Positions 43,122-53,060 of a stretch of 64,000 nt of DNA are shown in pieces. The stretch is taken from the NCBI RefSeq assembly GCF_950295315.1, contig NC_080166.1, positions 99,081,141 through 99,145,140 on the forward strand, read 5' to 3'. Source of the DNA: Erinaceus europaeus (taxonomy: Eukaryota; Chordata; Mammalia; Eulipotyphla; Erinaceidae). Positions within the stretch are counted from its first letter, which is position 1, and each line of letters starts with the position of its first letter. Below the pieces are notes generated by a model. That model was not told where the DNA came from. It was given only the letters and a program-made list of their open reading frames with translations, and made no database searches. A program made the position numbers and the translations under genes.

Positions 43122-43490
43122 AAGGTTGGGCAGTGGCACGCTGGGTTACCGGCACATAGTACGAAGCTCAAGGACCCATACAAGGATCCCAGTTCGAACC
43201 CCAGACTCCCCACCTGGGGGGGGGGGGCAGGTTGCTTCACAAGCAGTGAAGCAAGTCTGCAGATCTCTTTCTCCCCCTCTATCTTACCATCCCCTCTCAA
43301 TTTCTCTCTGTCCTATCCAATTAAATAGGAAAAAATTACCACCAGGAGCAGCAAATTAGTACAGGCATCAAGCCCAGCAATAATCCTGGAGGCAAAGAAA
43401 AGAAAAGAAGAGAAAGGAAAAGAAGAGGGAAAAAAAGGAAAGGAAATAAAAGGAAAGAAAAGAAAAAAGAAAATTAAAAAAGAAAATCAT
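43122..43490 (+). mobile_element. SINE-A with 3' module and GAAA tail
   Basis: Head 'ggttgggcagtggcacgctg', B-box 'gttcgaacccc', a run of 12 G at about 43216-43227 in the body, 3' module 'caccaggagcagcaaattag' ... 'caataatcctggaggcaaag', then about 100 bp of AAAGG/AAAAG simple sequence. Confidence 0.9.
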
Positions 43491-43491
43491 G

Positions 43492-43680
43492 TGGGACCAG
43501 GCAGTGGTGTACTTGGTTGAGCGCATATATTAGCAAGCATAAGAATCCAGGTTCCAGCCCCTACTCCCCACCTGCAGCAGGGATGATTTACCTGCAGTGA
43601 ATCAGGTCTGCAGGAGTCTATCTTTCCCTCTATTTCCTCTTCCTCTTTCAATTTTTTTCTGTTCAATCTAATTAAAAATT
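43492..43680 (+). mobile_element. SINE-A/B intermediate
   Basis: 'gggaccaggcagtggtgtac', 'ttggttgagcgcatatatta', 'ccccacctgcagcagggatg', TC-rich middle and short A/T tail. Directly follows the previous SINE tail. Confidence 0.87.
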
Positions 43681-43787
43681 CATTCAGTCTATAGTTTAAC
43701 TTATTCACAATAGTTTGTGAAAACTTAAAACAGAGTAAATATGTCCAAAATCTTAAGCCTGAATGCCCTAGATAAAAAACAATACAT

Positions 43788-43905
43788 TGGGACCAGGAGA
43801 TAGTTCATGTAATGAGCACACCATTAAGCCAGTTCAAAAACCCAGGTTCAAGTTCCCCCAGCCACCACATGGCAGCTGATGCACAGGGGAAAATAATAAT
43901 AATAA
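43788..43905 (+). mobile_element. SINE-C-like
   Basis: 'gggaccaggagatagttcat', 'cccaggttcaagttccccca' and 'agctgatgcacaggggaaaa', diverged. Confidence 0.6.
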
Positions 43906-44700
43906 ATGATACACATCTGACAAATGATCAAATAACAACATATTACAGCAAATACTCAAAGTGAAGGTTAAACAGAACACATAATTAGAGGGGAGAATAC
44001 CAAGCCTGAGAGAAGGAAGATTCACACATTCAGATATGCCCTTCTCTGCTGACTTCTTTCTCAGATAGGGTCTCTCCTACTGATAGCTACCACAGACAGA
44101 GCTGCATTCTACTATGTCTATTCAGACACAACCATGGAAAGAGTTGTGAGAACTCTGTTATAACGATTATTAAAGATAACCCTTTAGTCACTCTCCTTAA
44201 CTCTGGTATACCTCCTTGTTACTAAATCAGCAGAACAAGAGTTTGGCCAGGTTTCATGACATAACCCCACCTACTGTCAACATTGTTATCTGAACCTAAT
44301 GTATAGAGACAAATGTGCTGTTACTGATGAAAAAGACATAAAGTTGCAGGATCAGACGGCCATCTGATACTTGTTGATTTGATAGCACCAGAGATTCACT
44401 GTTCTGAGCCCACTTTTACAGGTAAAGAAACAGAGACCTCTTTCATTTGATACTTGTATAGCAGGTAATGCACCAACATAACCACCTTATCATCCATTGG
44501 GCTATGTATGTGATTTGAAAGTAAGGACTTTGTTAGAATTCTGTAATTTTGTAAAACAAACCAAAAGTTCTACCTTTTAAGTGATTTGGAACAAGACAAC
44601 ATGTTAGTGGATTAGGCATTTCCTTGGAAATGTCAAAAAACAGCTGTGTGAAAGTTGGATTCAAGAAATGGAGAAATAAATAAAAGATGTTGAAATCAAA
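43906..44700. other. Unique sequence
   Basis: No repeat or gene recognised; ends in an A run at about 44698-44715. Confidence 0.45.
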
Positions 44701-44715
44701 AAAAAAAAAAAAAAA

Positions 44716-44812
44716 GAAACAGAGACCAAGATATAATGGAGATACTATTGTGTCAAAGCTTCCTCCAATGTGGTAGGGGCCAGGCTTGAATCTGGGTCAT
44801 GTAATTTTAAAG
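44716..44812 (-). mobile_element. SINE-D fragment, antisense
   Basis: 'gtgtcaaagcttcctccaat', 'ggggccaggcttgaatctgg' and 'gtcatgtaatttt' are the D body and B-box complement; the tip of the head is missing. Confidence 0.65.
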
Positions 44813-44820
44813 CACGTTCA

Positions 44821-45163
44821 CTTTTTTTTTTTTTTTTTGCCTCCAGGGTTACTGCTGGGGCTTGGTGTGTGCACTATGAATTGCTCCTGGAGGCCATTTT
44901 TCCCATTTTGTTACCCTTATTGCTCCCCTTGTTGTTATTGTTGTCATTGCTACTGTTGTTGCATAGGACAGAAATGCAGAGAGGAGGGGAAGACAGAGAG
45001 CAGAGAGGGGGAGAGAAAGACAGACACCTGCAGACCTACTTTACTGCTTGTGAAGTGACTCCCCTGCAGGTGGGGAGCTGGGGGCTCAAACCAGGATTCT
45101 TACGCTGGTCCTTGTGCTTCATGTCAGGTGCACTTAACCCACTACACAATCACCCGGCCCCGC
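44821..45163 (-). mobile_element. SINE-A, full, antisense
   Basis: T run, 'gcctccagggttactgctgg' (3' module complement), 'cacctgcagacctactttac', 'cccctgcaggtggggagctg' and head complement 'cacaatcacccggcccc'. The 150-codon frame across it is a by-product of SINE text. Confidence 0.94.
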
Positions 45164-45298
45164 CTATTTATTTATTTATTTTTAACCAGAGCACTGCTCA
45201 GTTCTGGCTTATAATGGTTTAGGGCATTGAACTTGGTACCTCAGAGCCTCAGGCATAAGAGTCTCTTTGCATAACCATTATGCTATCTCCTCCACCTG
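45164..45298 (-). mobile_element. SINE-C, antisense
   Basis: 'ccagagcactgctcagttct', 'cctcagagcctcaggcataa' and 'ttgcataaccattatgctat', complete tail to head. It abuts the preceding SINE head to tail. Confidence 0.9.
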
Positions 45299-45374
45299 CT
45301 AGTTCACTGTCCAAGTGAATTTTGCTAGTTTTGATTTTTTTGGTTTTAAGGAACTGCTTTTAAATTAACTATGC

Positions 45375-45450
45375 CTTTTTTGCATTCCCACCAACAGTGT
45401 ACAGGGTACTATTTTCTCCATATCCTTGCAAACACTTGTTGCCATTTTTA
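45375..45450 (-). mobile_element. Antisense L1 ORF2 scrap
   Basis: 'gcattcccaccaacagtgta', 'cagggtactattttctccat' and 'atccttgcaaacacttgttg' are typical complementary ORF2 text of the zinc-knuckle region. Only about 75 bp align. Confidence 0.8.
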
Positions 45451-45632
45451 GAATAATAATTCATTTCAATGTTATTCTCACCTACTCTGATATTTCTTAC
45501 TATGTTATTTGTAGCAGTCGAGATATGAAAAAGCCTTAAATGTCTCTTAAGTTGTGAATGCATAAAGAAAATGAAGGATATAAATAGTACAGATATTATT
45601 CAGACTTCAAAATCAAAAACCTGTCATTTTCT

Positions 45633-45785
45633 TCTCTTTTCTTTTGTCAGCAGAGTTATTGTGGGCTGGGTGCCAGCACTACAAATCTAACACTCCTGTA
45701 GACCTTCTTTTTTCTTCTTTTTTTTTTTGTTATATTTTATTTGGTAGGACAGAGACAAATTAAGAAGGGAGAGGGATGAAGATCA
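45633..45785 (-). mobile_element. SINE-A 3' part, antisense
   Basis: 'ttttgtcagcagagttattg', 'gggtgccagcactacaaatc', T run, 'ggtaggacagagacaaatta'. Head and body missing. Confidence 0.78.
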
Positions 45786-45900
45786 TTGTGTTTGTAGCTA
45801 ATAAATACTGTCTTGATATCTAAACTTTATCTATTAAGATGGTAGACTATATCTTGGTGTTCTTAGTATAAAATAAAATTACAATTAAAGAGAAAGATAA

Positions 45901-46207
45901 GTGGTGACACACCAGCTTAAATGCACACAGTACGAAACACAAGGACCCACACAAGGATCCCAATATGAGCCCCCAGCTTCCCACCTGCAGGGGGGAGTAG
46001 CTTTACAAGTGGTAAAGCAAATATGCAGGTGTCTATATTTCCCTCTTCATCTCTATCATCCCCTCCCCTTTCAATTTCTCTCTGTCATATCCAAAATAAA
46101 TAAACAAACAAATAAATAAATAAATAATGACCACCAGAAGCAGTGGATTCATAGTGCAGGCAAGGAGCCCCAGTGATAAGCCTGGAGGCAAAAAGAAAAA
46201 AAGGGAA
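45901..46207 (+). mobile_element. SINE-A with 3' module, 10-bp TSD
   Basis: 'gtggtgacacaccagcttaa', 'cacctgcaggggggagtagc', AAT-rich middle, 3' module 'accagaagcagtggattcat' ... 'gataagcctggaggcaaaaa'. TSD 'agaaagataa' at 45891-45900 and 46208-46217. It ends 17 bp before the TSD of the composite L1. Confidence 0.9.
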
Positions 46208-46891
46208 AGAAAGATAATTAAACTAAAATTACAACTAAAGGGGAACTTCTGGAGGCAAGGCTACAGAGTAGCAGCAGCTGCATCTCTCTCCTCTCCTGGT
46301 TAACCAAGAATAACAACTTGAGAACACAAGACAACAGTCAGATTCCTTTGGGAACCCACCAAGTCATGGGTGAGTGCAAACACGTGTGGCTCATAGACAA
46401 AGAGTGGCCTAAGGAGAGATCCCTGGAGCTGAAAGTCCATACCTACTCAGGAGCGACTGGTAACAGTCCCACATCTTGCCAGTTAAGGCACCACCTCTGT
46501 TCTTAGTTTTATTAACAAATAAACTGCTGAGGGGAGGAGAGGATCCCCTATCCCCTAAAGTTCACAAAATGCAACTGTGAGTCTCCAGTTGCTACTGTCT
46601 TTGGAGGCTGGAGCAGCTTCCGGGAGGCCCTGTGCTGACATAAGGGGAAGAGAACTGATCAGGCAACTTAGGAGAAGAAATATACTCCCAGTGGTCTGGA
46701 AGTGGGGCTGTATAGTGGCAGCTTTTCCATATTGTTCTCCTAATGAATTTGGGGACACGTTGAATAATTGCCTCAGAACCCACGAAGTACAAATGGATTT
46801 GTTTAGAAACTCATAGGGCCAAGGACTGCAGCCCTTCTTGGCTCTGACTGTTGTCAGAGAAGCTGAATTGGGCCCAGGGCTTTGGACCCTT

Positions 46892-46937
46892 GGGGCATGA
46901 GACTCTCTTTGCATAACCACTGTGCTATCTCTCCACC
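46892..46937 (-). repeat. SINE-C scrap inside composite L1
   Basis: 'ggggcatgagactctctttg' and 'cataaccactgtgctatctc' are the complement of the SINE-C head region, lying between the 5'-UTR-like part and ORF2. Confidence 0.8.
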
Positions 46938-47232
46938 ACCTTCTTTTATCTCTACCAAGTTAGGAGTAATTAAACTCAATCAAGAGGACTTAACAATTGT
47001 CAACATCTATACACCCATGGAAAGGCCACTGAAATACATCAAACATCTACTGAAAGAGATAATATATACAGCAATATATTAACAGCAACACAATTAATAG
47101 TAGGGGATTTCAACACCCCTTGGATGTTAGACCAGAAACCATCAAATACTTAGAGGAAAATACTGGCAGAACTCTTTTACATCTAAATTTTAAAGGCATC
47201 ATCAGTGAAACAAATTTAATTACAAAAAAAAA
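46938..47232 (+). pseudogene. L1 ORF2 with large internal deletion
   Basis: 46938-47125 encodes the end of the endonuclease domain (residues LTIVNIYTP, and GDFNTP at about 47103-47120, a conserved endonuclease motif whose D and N are catalytic in the family). At about 47125-47130 the text jumps to the late ORF2 segment ETIKYLEEN, which in the 9.9-kb L1 lies at about 10227. More than 2 kb of RT-coding sequence is skipped. 'agacc' or similar occurs on both sides of the joint, so a few bases of microhomology are possible. Frameshifts and stops are present. Confidence 0.85.
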
Positions 47233-47396
47233 AAAGTTGAACAATAAACACAAAACAGCACTTGGACTGGGTCTGGTTTACTGCACCAAAGTAAACCAGT
47301 CTGGGGTGGGGGTGGGGGGTCATGTCCCAGAATATGATGGCAATGGAAGACCTAGAGGGGGGCTAAATTTTATGTGGAAAACTAAAAAGTGTGAAC

Positions 47397-47463
47397 AGGG
47401 GTAGATGGCATAGTGGTTATGCAAAGAGACTCTTATTCCTGAGGTTCCAAAGTATCAGGTTCA
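47397..47463 (+). repeat. Second SINE-C scrap inside composite L1
   Basis: 'ggcatagtggttatgcaaag' to 'agtatcaggttca' is the SINE-C head through its B-box, in the orientation opposite to the scrap at 46892-46937. It ends abruptly at the ORF2 end. Confidence 0.85.
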
Positions 47464-47827
47464 TGGGAAATTCACCTTCTTTACTCCATCTTGGATGGAG
47501 CTCAAAGATATCATGTTAAGTGAGATAAGTCAGAAACAAAAGGATGAATATGGGATGACCTCACTCATAGACAGAAGTTGAAAAACTAGATCAGAATGGA
47601 AACCTCTAAACAAAACTTGGACTGGAGTTGGTATTGCACCAAAGTAAAAGACTCTGGAAGGGGGTGGGATTCAGGTCCAGAAACATGATGGCAGAGGATG
47701 ACCTAGTGGGGGCTGTATTGTTATGTGAAAAACTGGGAAATGTTATGCATGTACAGACTATTGTATTTTACTGTTGACTTTAAACCATTAATCCCCAGTA
47801 CAGAAATTTTTAAAAATTACAACTAAA

Positions 47828-49214
47828 ATGTAAAACTAATAGAATATATATGAATTTATTATATATACACATATATGTGTGTATAGATATATAGATATGA
47901 ACATGGGGCAAGCAAACATAAAATATGTCTATTTTAAATATGTTGGTTAATTCTATTTTTAAGAGAGTCAAAAAGACCTTTTCGTCTACAGAAACATTTA
48001 ATTGGACAAACAATTCTGCTTATCTGTTTTTACTCACCCCTTAGTACTATAATAACAGATATGATGGAACAAAGCAGAAAGTTCTGGGCTACTTCCTCAG
48101 CTAGAAGATCTCTTCCAATGATTATGATAATGCTAGACACAGATCACTTTGGCTGCGGACATCTCTCTACACTAAACTTGCAGAGCCAAGCCTGGCGGTG
48201 ATCTAAGAAGATTCATCAGAAATTCCCAGTTATTAAAATTTATATGGCAAATGTTCAAATATATATATTCCCATCTTCTAAAAGCTCAGCAACCAGCTTT
48301 GGAATCTAATGGAGCAAAATATTTAAAGTAAATTCAAATCTTTCAGAAAATTAACCAATCTCTCCAGTTTTTACAATCTTGCAATGCATCACCTTTTTTT
48401 TCCCCTCTAGATCATTTTCATCAGCTATAAGTAATTCTAGGCATTAAGTGACAAGACAAGCTAAATAGAAAAAAAATGTATGGAAGACAAAGACAGCTTA
48501 TAGGGCTTAGAATCCAGGAGGCAGAGCAATATAAAGGTGCATATTTGGAAAGTGTAGAAACATGTTGGAAGACCTACTAGATCTACTAGCTCACATTAGG
48601 ATTAAAGGATTGTGACAGTTGACCAGAGAGGGTAGCAGAAGAGAAGGGTCTCCATATGATGGTGGTAAATATAAACTGAAGAGCATCTTTCCAGATGCAA
48701 AGGAGGAAATAATTTGAACTTATTTGTCATTTTATCAGAAACCTCTACCTATTATTAAACAGGATGGTCACACTATCAATTGCCATCACAAGCACAGTGA
48801 AAGGCTAGAGACTCATGTTCATTTCATAATTACATTACTCTGCACATGCTATGCCTATATTTAGAGTAAATCATATGCAACTGAAAAAATTCTCTGAAAC
48901 AGTAATATTACATTTACTGTATCTGATAGATTTTCTTAGAAGTAAGAATAAATTACATGATGATTTTAGAAATGAAAGATGAGATCCTATGGTAGTTAAA
49001 ATGAAGATAGGATCTGAAGGTAGAAGTTGAAGCATATTCAAGTTGAAAGGAAAGAAGACAAGAAGATACTGGTTACCTACTGACTATGGCACTAAACTAT
49101 CCATTTTATAGTCCTTTGATAATGCCTTTGAACATACATACATGTACACCTATGCATGTAAATATGAATGTGTAAAATAAAATAAATACCACACTCCTGT
49201 GAGTAAAGGAGACT
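47828..49214. other. Unique sequence, 1.4 kb
   Basis: TA/CA-rich around 47850-47890; otherwise nothing recognised. Confidence 0.45.
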
Positions 49215-49234
49215 AGAAAAGAAAATATACAGGG

Positions 49235-49523
49235 GAGAGTCGGGCGGTAACGAAGCGAGTTACACGCATGTGGTGCAAAGTGCAAGGACCTGCGTAAGGA
49301 CCCTAGTTCGAGCCCCTGGCTCCCCAAGTGCAGGGGAGTCGCTTTGCAGAAGGTGAAGCAGGTCTGCAGGTGTGTATCTTTCTCTCCCCCTCTCTGTCTT
49401 CCCCTCCTCTCTCCATTTCTCTCTGTCCTAACCAACAACAATGGCATCAATAACAACAACTATAGCAAAAATAAAAAGACAATAAGGGCAACAGAAGGGG
49501 AAATAAATAAATAAAAATTAAAA
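49235..49523 (+). mobile_element. SINE-A, young, with long TSD
   Basis: Head 'gagagtcgggcggtaacgaa', B-box 'agttcgagccc', full body and CAA/TAA tail. The sequence ending 'gaaaatatacaggg' is repeated over 20 bp at 49215-49234 and 49524-49543, the longest TSD seen here; part of it may be chance A-richness. Confidence 0.95.
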
Positions 49524-49543
49524 AGAAAAGAAAATATACAGGG

Positions 49544-50539
49544 ACCAACTGACTTCTTTTGGGGATAGAGAAACACTCCAAAGCACAAAAGGTACACAGA
49601 TGAATCAGCACTATTTTGCTAACTCTTAAGTCAGCACAACCTTCTCTCCATTGTGTAATTTGTGAATGTAACATTCGCATGTCAACATTTTATACAGTTT
49701 AATTATGACACAACTCCCACAGGTCTGAACCATTTGCTGAGAAATAAGGTGGCATTTGACTAAGAGCTGTGGAACCAATTAAAATCCTTCCCAGAAACAG
49801 AAAATAAAGGGGAAAATAACATTTTTATTGGTGTCAGCTCAACAAAGATCCTATATAGTGGAGAGAAATTTGAAAAGAACACTTTAATTTTAGTGGTTAA
49901 AGTCAACAATAACTGTAGTGAGTCTCTACATAAAACTCCTGTAGTAGTTGGCATTCATTAATTTAGGAACTGGTGGTGATACAGCACTAAATGATCAACT
50001 TAACAGGTTTTGGGCATGTTTTCAAAAAGAATCCTTCATTGAAAAAGTAGTTGACATAGTACAGGTAGTTAATCTTTCTCAAATTAAATTTTGAAATATT
50101 CAAAAGCTGATTGTGTTCTTTGAAATGATACAGTTAACATTTAATTTACCGAGGCATTAAGCTACCTATATTATTGTAAATAACTTTTAGAATTTTAAGT
50201 AATATTTTTTCTGAAGTAAGTTAATTTCCTCTTCTTATAAACAATAGTCAAAACTTTACTAGGAAGAGAGTTCAAGAATACCACTCTTATTTTCTATAAT
50301 CACAATAAATACAATGAGTTCATTTTATTTATTTGCTATAATTCTTGCCATATGCTTTACAATGTGCTTGTTAGAAATCATGAGGGCTATTTTATTTAAT
50401 ACAACTTATATAAGAGCATTTCCCATTAAATTAAAGAGCTTTTAAAATTGAAAGAAACTTCCACAACAATTAAAGCACAACCAAGAGACAGGGAAAAGAG
50501 ATTTGCACATCACATAACTGGAAAAGGATTTATATCAAA
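49544..50539. other. Unique sequence
   Basis: About 1 kb, nothing recognised. Confidence 0.45.
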
Positions 50540-50664
50540 TATAAAAAAAGAAGACCAACAAAATAGTTCACTTGATAGTGTGCTTGCTTTGCCATGCACA
50601 CAATCCAGGTTTCATCCTTGAACTCTCTGCACTAAATGGAAAAAACTCCAATGCTGTGGTCTGC

Positions 50665-50695
<31 letters not shown>

Positions 50696-50740
50696 AGAAA
50701 AATTAACTTGGAGTGTTGAAGCCCTGACAACAACAAATAA
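50540..50740 (+). mobile_element. SINE-F
   Basis: 'aatagttcacttgatagtgt', 'tgctttgccatgcacacaat', 'ccaggtttcatccttgaact', a (TC)n run with (TG)n, then 'ggagtgttgaagccctgaca' and a CAA/TAA tail. Confidence 0.75.
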
Positions 50741-50764
50741 ATAAATACTATAAAGAAATCATAC

Positions 50765-50901
50765 AGCTGGGGGCCAGGCGATGGCACACCTGATAGAGTG
50801 CACATATTACAGTGCACAAGGACCCAGTTTCAAGGCCCTGGTCCCCACCTATAGGGGAAAGCTTCATGAGTGGTGAAGCAGGGCTGCAGATGTCTCTGTC
50901 T
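50765..50901 (+). mobile_element. SINE-B cut by an assembly gap
   Basis: 'gctgggggccaggcgatggc', 'acacctgatagagtgcacat', 'ctggtccccacctatagggg' and 'cagatgtctctgtct', then Ns. The 3' half is unknown. Confidence 0.88.
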
Positions 50902-51101
50902 NNNNNNNNNNNNNNNNNNNNNNNNNNNNNNNNNNNNNNNNNNNNNNNNNNNNNNNNNNNNNNNNNNNNNNNNNNNNNNNNNNNNNNNNNNNNNNNNNNN
51001 NNNNNNNNNNNNNNNNNNNNNNNNNNNNNNNNNNNNNNNNNNNNNNNNNNNNNNNNNNNNNNNNNNNNNNNNNNNNNNNNNNNNNNNNNNNNNNNNNNNN
51101 N
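50902..51101. other. Assembly gap of exactly 200 N
   Basis: A round number suggests a placeholder of unknown true length. Left edge is mid-SINE-B, right edge mid-L1. Confidence 0.99.
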
Positions 51102-51296
51102 AAGCAATTACAGAAGCCAGACCTTCTACCTTCTGCAACCCACAATGACCCTGGGTCCATGCTCCTAGAGGGATGGAGAATGGGAAAGCTATCAGGGGAG
51201 AGGGTGGGATATGGAGATTGGGTGGTGGGAATTGTGTGGAGTTGTACCCCTCCTACCCTATGGTTTTGTTAATTAATCCTTTCTTAAATAAAAAAG
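51102..51296 (+). mobile_element. L1 3' end, short-UTR type
   Basis: 'gaagcaattacagaagccag'-type start, 'gattgggtggtgggaattgt', and end 'taatcctttcttaaataaa', diagnostic of the same subfamily as 9876-12486 and 26318-26990. The 5' part is in the gap. Confidence 0.93.
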
Positions 51297-51985
51297 AAAA
51301 AATTAATGCTCTGAATTTATATTACAAGAAAAAAATAATTACTAAAAATAATTAAAAAGAAAATAATTCATAATAATTAATAATTAAAAAGAAAAAGTAA
51401 TTACTAGCAATTAAATGTGAATGCTATGGTTTTCACTTCCAGAAGATTAGTTTTACATTTAGAGATTAACAAAATTATTGAGTTTATTAACTGCTTAAAA
51501 CACTAATATCAGGAAAACTGGCACAGGCAAACAACTAAATTCAAATGGGAAAAATTACAAGTTACAGCATTTTTAATGAATATAAAATGTCAAACAAGCC
51601 AGGTAAACTAGTGGGGGGGAAGAAATGTTCTATCTTTCTTAATAAGATAATCTACACTGAGTAGTGCTACAGCAAGTTCCAGACTTTCAGAGACATCTTG
51701 GTGAGAAATATTAGGACACCTACTATGTTTCTTTTTCGGGGGGAGTGGGTTGTGGAGCTAAGTCTTTACACATGCACAATTTCACCCCTTCTAGGCTGAC
51801 TTTTATGTACTTTTTACTTCAGATAGACAGAGATGTGAATCTCTAACCCAGCCTGGGAAATGGAAGGCATGAACATTAGCAAATAAATTAGCCCAACCCT
51901 ACTTTTGTGCCTAGAAGAATTTAGTTGCCTGATAATGTATTTTTAAATTTGTTGGTTTGTTTGTTTCAGAAAATCTATTACAAAA
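51297..51985. other. Unique AT-rich sequence
   Basis: 'aataattaaaaagaaaataa'-type simple sequence at 51330-51410, then unique. Confidence 0.45.
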
Positions 51986-52110
51986 ATTCACTTGGGGGCT
52001 ATGCAAAGAGACTCTCATGCCTGAGGTTCCAAAGTCCCAGGTTCAATCCCATAAGCTAGAAGTGAGCAGTGCTCTGGCAAAAAAACAAAAACAACAACAA
52101 CAACAAAAAC
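51986..52110 (+). mobile_element. SINE-C with CAA tail
   Basis: 'gggggctatgcaaagagact', 'ccaaagtcccaggttcaatc', 'gaagtgagcagtgctctggc', then an A run and (CAA)n. The first head bases are missing. Confidence 0.87.
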
Positions 52111-52176
52111 TACCTCAAGTAGCACATGCCAGAGATTAATACTTACAGTTTTTCTTACATGATGAATTTAAACCCA

Positions 52177-52417
52177 GGAGCCAGGTGGTGGTGAACCTGG
52201 TTGAGCAGACATATTAAAGTGCACAAGAGCCCAGGTTCAAGTCCTTGGTCCCCACCTGCAGGGGGAAAGCTTCAGGAGTGCTGAAGCTGGACTGCAGGTG
52301 TCTCTCTGTCTCTCTCCCTCTCTATCTCCCCATCCTCTCTCAATTTCTCTCTGTCTCTATCCAATAATAAATAAATAAGTAAAATTTGAAAAAAATGTTT
52401 AAAAGTAAATAAGATAA
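52177..52417 (+). mobile_element. SINE-B with 12-bp TSD
   Basis: 'ggagccaggtggtggtgaac', B-box 'ggttcaagtcc', 'cacctgcagggggaaagctt', TC-rich middle, AATAAA tail. TSD 'aatttaaaccca' at 52165-52176 and 52418-52429. Confidence 0.94.
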
Positions 52418-52511
52418 AATTTAAACCCACAGAAAGAGTAGTCAGATTTGTGATTACCAAAGTTGGGGATTGCTTAAAAGATTATGAACATTCAGTATAA
52501 GTTAAATAAAC

Positions 52512-52945
52512 AGGGAGCTGGGCAGTGGCACACCAGACTAAGTGCACACATTCCCATGTGTGAGAACCCAGCTGCTAGCCCCTGCTTCCCACTTGCAGGG
52601 GAAGAGCTTCACAAGTGGTGAAGCAGGTGTGTAGGTGTTTCTCATTTTCTCTTTGTGTCTATTTCCCCCTCCCATCTCAATTTCTATCTTTCTTATAGAA
52701 AACAAGGAAGGAAGGAAGGAAGGAAGGAAGGAAGGAAGGAAGGAAGGAAGGAAGGAAGGAAGGAAGGTAGGAAGGAAGGGAGAAAGAAGGAAAGAAAGAG
52801 GGAGGAAGGGAGGGAACAAATAAAAGCAGTACAAGAGGAGAAGGGAGTTGAAGGGAGAGAAGGAGGTGAGTCTGCCTGGAGTGGTGAATACATCATGCAG
52901 GCACCAAACCCCAGCAATACCCCTGCTAGCAATAATGAAAAGAAA
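52512..52945 (+). mobile_element. SINE-A expanded by a GGAA microsatellite
   Basis: Head 'agggagctgggcagtggcac', body, TC-rich middle to 52695, then the (GGAA)n tract, then the 3' module 'gtctgcctggagtggtgaat' ... 'caccaaaccccagcaatacc'. The microsatellite sits where other A copies have the A-rich middle. Confidence 0.87.
52704..52815. repeat. (GGAA)n microsatellite
   Basis: About 16 consecutive GGAA units (52704-52766), then a degenerate purine run to about 52815. The antisense proline/leucine/serine-rich frames here are artefacts of the repeat. Confidence 0.95.
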
Positions 52946-52957
52946 GAGAAAAGGCAA

Positions 52958-53060
52958 ATTAGTAGTAAAACTGTAATATATAAGATGATGATTACAGTTA
53001 ACAAAAGAAAGAAAAAAATAAGTAGTAAAAATGTAATATATAACATGATTACAGTTAACA
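52958..53060. repeat. Local tandem duplication
   Basis: 'gtagtaaaactgtaatatat' (about 52963) recurs as 'gtagtaaaaatgtaatatat' (about 53023), each followed by 'gattacagttaacaa', giving two units about 60 bp apart separated by an A/G-rich spacer. Confidence 0.8.

Larger units (their letters stand above)
46240..47812 (+). mobile_element. Composite, internally deleted L1 in a 15-bp TSD
   Basis: Perfect TSD 'aaaattacaactaaa' at 46225-46239 and 47813-47827. Parts in order: L1 5'-UTR-like start ('gggaacttctggaggcaagg') 46240-46891; SINE-C scrap 46892-46937; ORF2 endonuclease piece 46938-47125; ORF2 late piece 47126-47232; first 3'-UTR module 47233-47396; SINE-C scrap 47397-47463; last ORF2 codons 47464-47580; second 3'-UTR module 47581-47812. 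About 1.6 kb instead of 6-7 kb. ORF1, the RT core and most of the endonuclease are absent. The single TSD implies that the mosaic was inserted as one RNA-derived unit. Confidence 0.88.

Noticed and set aside
42847..43359. 170-codon + strand frame
   Set aside because: Runs from unique sequence straight into a SINE-A and ends in it; no protein family recognised.
46555..46920. 121-codon antisense frame in the composite L1
   Set aside because: Lies over the L1 5'-UTR-like segment and a SINE scrap; no known protein.
50748..51168. Frames of about 100 codons over the gap
   Set aside because: Most codons are N; they are artefacts of the gap.
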